Notes under the pieces: generated by a model
The model's input: the letters and a program-made list of their open reading frames with translations, nothing else
What the model was told of the DNA's origin: nothing
The model's database searches: none
In this document: in pieces, positions 8,662 through 13,343 of the stretch
How positions within the stretch are numbered: position 1 is the first letter of the stretch
How the letters are laid out: each line of letters starts with the position of its first letter
NCBI GenBank assembly: GCA_027596945.1
Contig: JADGJH010000898.1
Location: 1-13,343 of the forward strand
From: Physocladia obscura
Taxonomy: Eukaryota; Chytridiomycota; Chytridiomycetes; Chytridiales; Chytriomycetaceae
Direction of reading: 5' to 3'
Length of the DNA: 13,343 nucleotides
Translations under genes and position numbers: made by a program

Positions 8662-9740
8662 ATGGCTGCCAATCTGGAGAACAATCCCCTGCAGACTCTT
8701 TTGAGTGCCGCACTTGATTCAGATCAAAGTATTGCAACAAACCACTCAATTTCAGACACTACTATTAATGAGCATCAAATTTGGTTCAATTAAATGTTCA
8801 AAAGTTCCCATTGTGTCGCTCAAATATTGAAAGACCTGCTCTTGTTATCTGTAGTAATAGTGTGGGCAACTTCAAGAGCCAGCTTTTTAATATTGCAGCT
8901 CCCTTCCTTGTTGAAATTGTTGCACCAGCAAATCTTTCTGATACACCAGTCTACAGATTTGCATCAGGACTGACTGTGAAGATCTCCCAAAATATGTAAA
9001 ACTACATGTTGATAAACACAAAAGGAAGGAGTGTGGACCTTAGATTCTCTCATTGATCAAAAACTCGCAAACTCCAAACATCTGGAATCAGGGAACACAA
9101 TCAAAGTCGTTCTCATCACTCATTCATGTAGTATTTTGAATGGAGCAACATACACTGAAGTAGAGAAACGTTTGCTAAAGCATCGAATTGTTGATTGTGC
9201 AGGTGCTCCAACAAATTTCACAGTCTCGAGCCTTGCAAGAAGATTGGAAGAGAAGTGGGGAGGCTGATTTAAAGCATATAGCATTGCGTGGAATTGGTAT
9301 GTGCAACATTGTTTGGACAGACTTGTTTAGAAAAGCTTGTTGAGGCAGGTCTTCCATATGAACTTAGTTCACATTTTTGTCCACGACCTGTTGGTGAGCT
9401 TGGTGTATTGCAAGATCTTTCAAATCAATATCAGATTGCTCTTGGTGAAAACAGTGCCCATCAAACTGACCTGGAAGAATTTGGAGTGTCAATCAAAAAT
9501 CTCGCAGGACACATTGCAATGGGAAAGTGTTTCTTTGACGAATTGGAGCATGATGTCAAGGATCTAAGTCAGTGGCATAAATGTGCACAAGACAGTGCAA
9601 AATGCTCCAGGAGATTGCTTCAAGATGGACCTACACTTAATGCTCTGTCAAATATACTGAGTAATAATGCTAGAAACAGAGTTGAGGATCAATTTGACTT
9701 GGAACAACATGAAGAAGATGACTTAAATGATTTGCAATAA
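8662..9740 (+). pseudogene. Transposon second ORF, unknown function, frameshifted
   Basis: A coding-like track of roughly 350 residues that changes frame several times. It starts at ATG 8662 (MAANLENNPLQ) and runs to a stop at 8791. Later coding-like pieces are: one frame to 8999 (RPALVICSNSVGNF); another around 8970-9050 (EDLPKYVKLHVDKHK); a third at about 9031-9267 (TLDSLIDQKLANSK, IKVVLITHSCS); a short piece near 9262-9335 (EADLKHIALRGIG); and the longest intact piece, about 9335-9740, acidic at its C-terminus. No intron set explains the shifts, so I read it as a decayed gene. I do not recognise the family. Its place inside the terminal repeats, convergent with the transposase, makes it an element-encoded accessory protein. 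AATAAA overlaps its stop codon. Confidence 0.6.
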
Positions 9741-9748
9741 AGTTTATT
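9736..9748. terminator. Palindromic bidirectional polyadenylation signal
   Basis: AATAAAGTTTATT gives AATAAA on both strands. On the plus strand it overlaps the TAA stop of the second ORF (9738-9740). On the minus strand the AATAAA (9748-9743) lies 18 bases past the transposase stop (9769-9767). It can serve both convergent transcripts. Confidence 0.6.
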
Positions 9749-9766
9749 TTTCCACATTCTGTTCAC

Positions 9767-10819
9767 TCAATTACTTTCAAATCCATTCACTTCTGCCAAT
9801 GGAATATTGAATGCAAGTCCTGCATTAAAACTGCTCCAAGAATATCCACATTTTTTATAAATCTCCTCAAATGAATACTGATAAAACTCATTCAAGACTT
9901 CCATAACAATCAGAGTGAGATCCTTGGATGCATTTGCGTGATAAATAACTCAAAGCCTTTTCTTCACCATTCTAAAGAATATTTCTATTGGGTTGAAGAA
10001 GGGGCATTATGCAGGTAAAAACACTACTTTAATTCCACAGTATCTCAGTGCACTCACAATCTCAGGGTCACAATGAATAGCTGCTCCATCCATGATCCAA
10101 ATGGAGTTCCAACCAGGATACATTTTAATTGCTTGTTGACTATTAACTGTGCAACAACAACATTCAATAAAAAGATCCTGCATGAATGTCTCTTCTGTAT
10201 GATGAATATCAAGAAGACCATTCAATCCAATCATGCACAGTAGCAAAACTCTTGGAAACCATTTGTATTCATTGCAAAGAATCAGATGTTCACCCTTGAG
10301 CCACCAACTGTGCTTTCAAAGCATGTGTCTGTTGTCAAATGATACTTTGTCCAAGAAGACCAAATTATGTAGCTTCCAATCCAAATCCAGCAACTCTTGA
10401 CAAAAGCAAACAATGTCAGATTGACAAATCTGAATAGCTGGCATTTCCAAGGCCTTCCATGACAAGTTTGCTTCTTTCAATATCACAGATATTGAAGAAG
10501 ATGATATAGAGACTCCATATTTGCGTACATAGAGTTGCTTCACCTTGTCTATGAACATTGTTGGTGCTTTAAGGTACTGGTTTACTAGCCATGCTCTCCT
10601 TGTCTCCCCATGCTCTGTGAAGATTCTATCTTTCTCTTTTCGACACACTCCATCACCTCTTTCATACTGATCAATCCAATTGGCTATAGTTGAGGGGGAC
10701 TTGTTGAAGAGGTGTGCAAGCTCACTTTTTGACTTGCCCTTACAGTAGTACATATGCCGACAATAACTGCGTACATCAGAAGATGACTGTCACTTCAAAA
10801 CAGTTTGATAGAGGTCCAT
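9767..10819 (-). pseudogene. Tc1/mariner (IS630-like) DDE transposase with four in-frame stops
   Basis: From ATG 10819 (MDLYQTVLK) to the terminal TGA 9769-9767 there are 351 codons in one frame, normal length for the family. An N-terminal helix-turn-helix region reads GKSKSELAHLFNKSPSTIAN. The catalytic core has D157 (LVFLDKVSF), D244 (IWIMDGAAIH) and E279 (FFNPIE), with 34 residues between the last two, the Tc1-type DD34E spacing. The frame is interrupted at codon 10 (TGA, 10792-10790), 168 (TGA, 10318-10316), 271 (TAA, 10009-10007) and 290 (TGA, 9952-9950); there is no frameshift. The residue after the first catalytic D is K rather than the common E. The TGA at codon 168 sits where relatives usually have Arg, consistent with CGA to TGA change. 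Its role would have been cut-and-paste excision at the terminal repeats and insertion at TA. Confidence 0.88.
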
Positions 10820-10864
10820 AAGCTAATACAATGGATTTCAGCAGTGGATGAAAAACAGAGATCT

Positions 10865-10904
10865 GATTCGACCAGAAAAATCTAATTTTGGACAAAACGC
10901 ATAA
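10865..10904 (-). repeat. Right terminal inverted repeat of the transposon
   Basis: Read on the minus strand it starts TTATGCGTTTTGTCC, matching the left repeat at 35 of 40 positions, and is followed outside by TA at 10905-10906. It ends 46 bases before the transposase ATG, so the promoter of the transposase would overlap it. Confidence 0.9.
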
Positions 10905-10906
10905 TA

Positions 10907-11618
10907 CCAGGTCCAGGTTGAAAATTCCCACGTCTACAGTCTATTGTAAAACTCAATAACCCTAATCAATTTCAACCCTTACACACCTGCCACAATCTCG
11001 GCATTTTGAAAAATAATGAAAAATAATAAGACTACTTTTATTTATTCTTCGTTTACTTTAATTTGAATAAATAGAAATAATAAACACTTATTATTATTTT
11101 AATGCGTACTTGTTTTGTTATATGAATCTCTCACCACAGAGACTGTCATCTTCAACATGAAGAAAAGAAAGTCGTATCTTACTAAATAAAACTCTCGCTT
11201 TTAGCGTGGTGAAAGGCGCAAAATAATAATTGGTTCTCTTCTCTCGTTACAAATGCACTGAGGTACTTCTTATCCGTTCTGCTTATTTCAAACCTTTTTT
11301 TTATCGCTTGATTGGAGTACTATTTTTGAACAAGAAAAACGGGGAAGGCAAAGATTGAGGTGCTCAAAATAACAAACATCTCACACTCTCCCATGCATGT
11401 GACTGAAGTCAATATGCAATATATGGGGAAGAAAGAGTGTGATATCGCATTCATAGATACACCAGCAAGAGCGGAAACATAATGTTGTAACACTCAAGCA
11501 ATTGTATAAAATGCAATACTTTTGAACAAATGCGTGGTCCTCAATATTGCCTTCCAAAAAAATGATTTTGGAAGAAACAATGGGTGGGCAGTCGCAAATG
11601 TCAAGTATTCATACTGAT
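10907..11618. other. Intergenic, AT-rich, only short inverted repeats
   Basis: No credible coding frame or RNA gene. Perfect or near-perfect inverted repeats occur at 11076-11095 (AATAATAA/TTATTATT, 4-base loop), 11378-11389 with 11434-11445 (11 of 12 bases), and 11551-11574 (CTTCCAAAA/TTTTGGAAG, 6-base loop). The last lies about 45 bases beyond the eL6 polyadenylation signal and could help end that transcript, though this is speculative. Confidence 0.45.
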
Positions 11619-11624
11619 TTTATT
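11619..11624 (-). terminator. Polyadenylation signal of the eL6 gene
   Basis: TTTATT on the plus strand gives AATAAA on the minus strand, about 77 bases past the eL6 stop codon (11704-11702). Confidence 0.6.
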
Positions 11625-11701
11625 TGAAAAAAATCAATATAAATGCCACAACAGACGGCGGCATAAATCAAGTAGTTCGATACGCATGATCGTAGCCAGC
11701 C

Positions 11702-12488
11702 TTAAAACTTCAATGTGTGTGGGGCCTGACCCTTGGAAAGAGCAAAAGACGCGTTCAAGTATGACTTGAGGAGTGGGGTCTTCTTAACAACCGTAACCAA
11801 AGCAGCGTCAATTGATTTTTGGTCTGCAAGGCGCTGGGCATCGACTGGCTTTTTGGTGGTTGGGTCAAAGAGAGCCTCGTCGGTGGCCTTGGCTTTGTCT
11901 TCCTTGGTGGCCTTAAAGTACTCGTCTGTAATGTGCTCTGGAATTTTGACCTTAGAAACATCAACCTTCGCGGAGGTGGCAATCACGTAGGCCTGATTGA
12001 CGCGTCTCAACGGAACTCCGTTGATCTATCGCAGAATAAAAATCCGAATATATTGGTTTTCGCGAAAAATAAAAACGGTTGTTTATGAAGGAAAACTGTA
12101 TACACACCTTGAATGGACCAGAAATAAGGAGTAATCCAGACTCAAGAGACTTGAGGTAAACAACTCGCTTTCCAGCGTAACGTCCGGCAACGAGAATCAA
12201 GACAGTTCCCGGGGTGATTGAGGCGCGGGTAACAGGCGGCTTTGGGTTCTTGCGTGACTTTTTCGGAATTTTTACATCTTCAGCCGGATAGTATTTGTCA
12301 GCTTTGGTTAGCGAAACAACACGCGAGCCGCCGTTCTTTGCGCCGCCAATTTTTTTGACTGTGGTGGTTGGTGCTGCTGGTTTTGGCGCAAGGTTGGCTC
12401 TTTTGCGGTTGAAAAGACCCTTTTGCTTGTAGGCGGCCGAGCGAGAAAGAGTTGGGACGCCGGGAATCAACTGTGGGTTTTTGGTCAT
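11702..12488 (-). CDS. RPL6: 60S ribosomal protein L6 (eL6)
   Basis: Structural protein of the cytosolic large ribosomal subunit. Exon 1 is 12488-12108 and exon 2 is 12025-11702, joined in phase 0 across an 82-base intron; the product is 234 residues, in the range of fungal eL6. The basic N-terminal extension (residues 1-60, Lys/Arg/Ala/Pro-rich) and the SH3-like/KOW segment ([19 protein letters not shown], about 94-112) are followed by the family signature [22 protein letters not shown], which spans the splice junction. The helical C-terminal part contains EHITDEYFK and ends QAPHTLKF. The ATG at 12488 has A at -3 (GCAAATG). A CCACAG just upstream could be the acceptor of an intron in the 5' leader, common in ribosomal protein genes. 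All key motifs are present, so it looks functional. Overlapping open frames on the plus strand are shadows. Confidence 0.97.
12026..12107 (-). other. Intron of the eL6 gene
   Basis: On the minus strand it begins GTGTGT and ends GATAG. Removal joins SGPFK to [11 protein letters not shown], the invariant eL6 core, so its borders are well supported. Confidence 0.93.
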
Positions 12489-12931
12489 TTGCGTGTTGTT
12501 TCTGTGGAGTTAAATTTGTATGTTAAGGCATCGGTCATCTCAGAATTCCAATCACAAAATTTATCCATTCGCCATCGTAACACTCGCTTTCATTGTAATA
12601 GATTCGAGCGATTCACATACTGCGTGAGTTCTCGTGTTACGTAGTGGTTGCGATGGCCGATGTGATGGGGATGGTTATGCAAACGGCAATGGGCGAACTC
12701 ACTTGACTTTTTGCAAAAAGAATTCTTCACTTTTCAAGTCAAAAATACTTTACAGTTATTTTCAAAAATATTGAGCCAGACAAAAAAAATGGCATTTTTT
12801 TGATTTTTGACTTCGTAAAATACTGGTGAGGAATACTGGTGGATACTGGTTTGTTGCCAACAAGTTCACAACACCTTGAGAGGCATATAATTTGACCATA
12901 TTTTATTCATAATAGAAAGCACAATAAATGA
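12489..12931. promoter_or_regulatory. Divergent intergenic region between eL6 and the cysteine-rich frame; palindromes and short repeats
   Basis: This region must hold the eL6 promoter. No TATA box is obvious. GCCATCG-TAACAC (12571-12583) is mirrored by GTGTTACG (12634-12641) and CGATGGC (12651-12657). A 14-bp perfect palindrome CTTTTTGCAAAAAG lies at 12707-12720. Three copies of ATACTGGT occur at 12820-12827, 12833-12840 and 12843-12850, followed closely by TTGTTGCCAACAA. AATAAA at 12923-12928 is next to the open frame on its right. Functions are not evident from sequence alone. Confidence 0.4.
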
Positions 12932-13343
12932 GTGAATATTCAAGCAGCCAGAGGCCTTGGTGATAAATTCAAAGCTGACATACCTGCAGAAATCAATGCA
13001 TTTGCTAATATGCCGCTGGTCAACGTAATTCCATGTGATCCAATTGACCCAATCTGTTTCTTCAAAGTTAGATGTGCCAAATGTTGCATTTGCCTTGTAT
13101 GTGAATCCAAAGATGGCTGTGATTGTTCTGCCAATGAGATGCTCAACCCAGCAACCAGCGCCAAAGTTGTACTGAAAAATTCAAAAGCTGTTGCATATCT
13201 ATCAAGTTTTTGCCCCCATGATAGACTGCCTCAGAGACTTAACTACATTAGAATGTGTAAATTGGGGCCACAGAACTGCCATCAAAGTTATGGAAATTGG
13301 AAGTTAGGAAATGTGGGCTGTCTTGCATTTATAGGACATGGGT
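12932..13343 (+). CDS. Cysteine-rich hypothetical protein, partial (runs off the window)
   Basis: The frame is open from just after a TGA at 12929-12931 to the window end, 137 codons without a stop. It is protein-like throughout. Counting from 12932, Cys occurs at 35, 42, 48, 51, 52, 54, 57, 63 and 65, including CAKC and CLVC pairs, and further Cys/His follow (FCPHD, NCHQ), suggesting zinc binding. The first ATG in frame is at 13010. The sequence before it (NIQAARGLGDKFKADIPAEI) also looks coding, so the true start may be upstream, across an intron or a frameshift; an out-of-frame ATG sits at 12928. I do not recognise the family. It may belong to a mobile element or be a host gene. Confidence 0.5.
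   Translation, partial: MNIQAARGLGDKFKADIPAEINAFANMPLVNVIPCDPIDPICFFKVRCAKCCICLVCESKDGCDCSANEMLNPATSAKVVLKNSKAVAYLSSFCPHDRLPQRLNYIRMCKLGPQNCHQSYGNWKLGNVGCLAFIGHG

Larger units (their letters stand above)
8466..10906. mobile_element. Tc1/mariner-type (IS630-like, DD34E) DNA transposon, complete ends but inactive
   Basis: About 2.44 kb bounded by TA on each side (8466-8467 and 10905-10906), the duplicated target of this superfamily, and by 40-bp terminal inverted repeats. Inside are two convergent genes: a minus-strand DD34E transposase pseudogene (10819-9767) and a plus-strand second ORF (8662-9740). The two stop codons are 26 bases apart and share a palindromic AATAAA unit. Both ORFs are broken, so the copy cannot make its own transposase. 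The ends are intact enough that a related active transposase might still recognise them; that is inference. The element lies about 490 bases downstream of the TIR-ankyrin gene. Confidence 0.88.

Noticed and set aside
8784..8860. Introns explaining the frame changes in the transposon's second ORF
   Set aside because: A GT...AG pair of suitable length exists here but has a poor donor and would remove protein-like sequence. No acceptable pairs exist at the later shifts, including a 29-base gap near 8996-9024 that is too short.
9767..10819. TGA read as an amino acid instead of stop in the transposase
   Set aside because: One internal stop is TAA, and the terminal repeats show transition-type decay, so nonsense mutation is simpler. 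eL6 and the receptor gene both end in TAA, so they do not test the code.
11733..12088. Open frames overlapping eL6 on the plus strand and in a second minus-strand frame
   Set aside because: They are shadows of a well-supported ribosomal protein exon and its intron.
12940..13164. Minus-strand 74-codon open frame at the right end
   Set aside because: It lies inside the longer, more protein-like cysteine-rich plus-strand frame and ends at the start of it; best read as its shadow.
1..13343. tRNA, rRNA, CRISPR array or bacterial operon signals
   Set aside because: No T-loop/anticodon arrangement, rRNA core sequence, regular spacer-repeat pattern or ribosome-binding-site spacing was seen. The spliceosomal introns and AATAAA signals mark the DNA as eukaryotic nuclear.

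Overview
This is a eukaryotic nuclear window. It has short GT-AG introns (48-82 bases, mostly GTAAG-type donors), AATAAA signals just past stop codons and AT-rich intergenic DNA. A recognisable cytosolic ribosomal protein eL6 gene has fungus-like sequence. My best guess is an early-diverging (chytrid-like) fungus; that placement is inference, the eukaryotic call is firm.

Layout. Positions 1-1300 are mostly non-coding, with a possible terminal exon at the left edge (8-151, +) and a small minus-strand ORF (982-737) followed by its own AATAAA. Positions 1309-7971 hold one large plus-strand gene of 11 exons and 10 introns. Every junction keeps the frame, and the product is 2027 residues: a coiled coil, a Pro/Ser-rich linker, a TIR domain with a candidate catalytic Glu, then about 1650 residues of ankyrin repeats arranged as roughly 70-residue double repeats. 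I see no NTPase domain. It resembles an innate-immune or self/non-self receptor plan in which a TIR effector is fused directly to a very long recognition scaffold. This is the most interesting object in the window.

Positions 8466-10906 are a complete but dead Tc1/mariner-type (IS630-like, DD34E) DNA transposon. It has 40-bp terminal inverted repeats, TA at both ends, a transposase pseudogene on the minus strand with four in-frame stops, and a convergent, frameshifted second ORF of unknown function on the plus strand. The two ORFs meet at a palindromic double AATAAA signal. All differences between the terminal repeats are transitions, many of CpG/TpG type.

Positions 11702-12488 (-) encode eL6 in two exons. 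To its right a divergent intergenic stretch carries palindromes and short repeats. From 12932 a cysteine-rich plus-strand frame stays open to the end of the window. The genes do not form an operon or pathway: a housekeeping ribosomal gene, a candidate immune-type receptor gene and a decayed transposon lie side by side.
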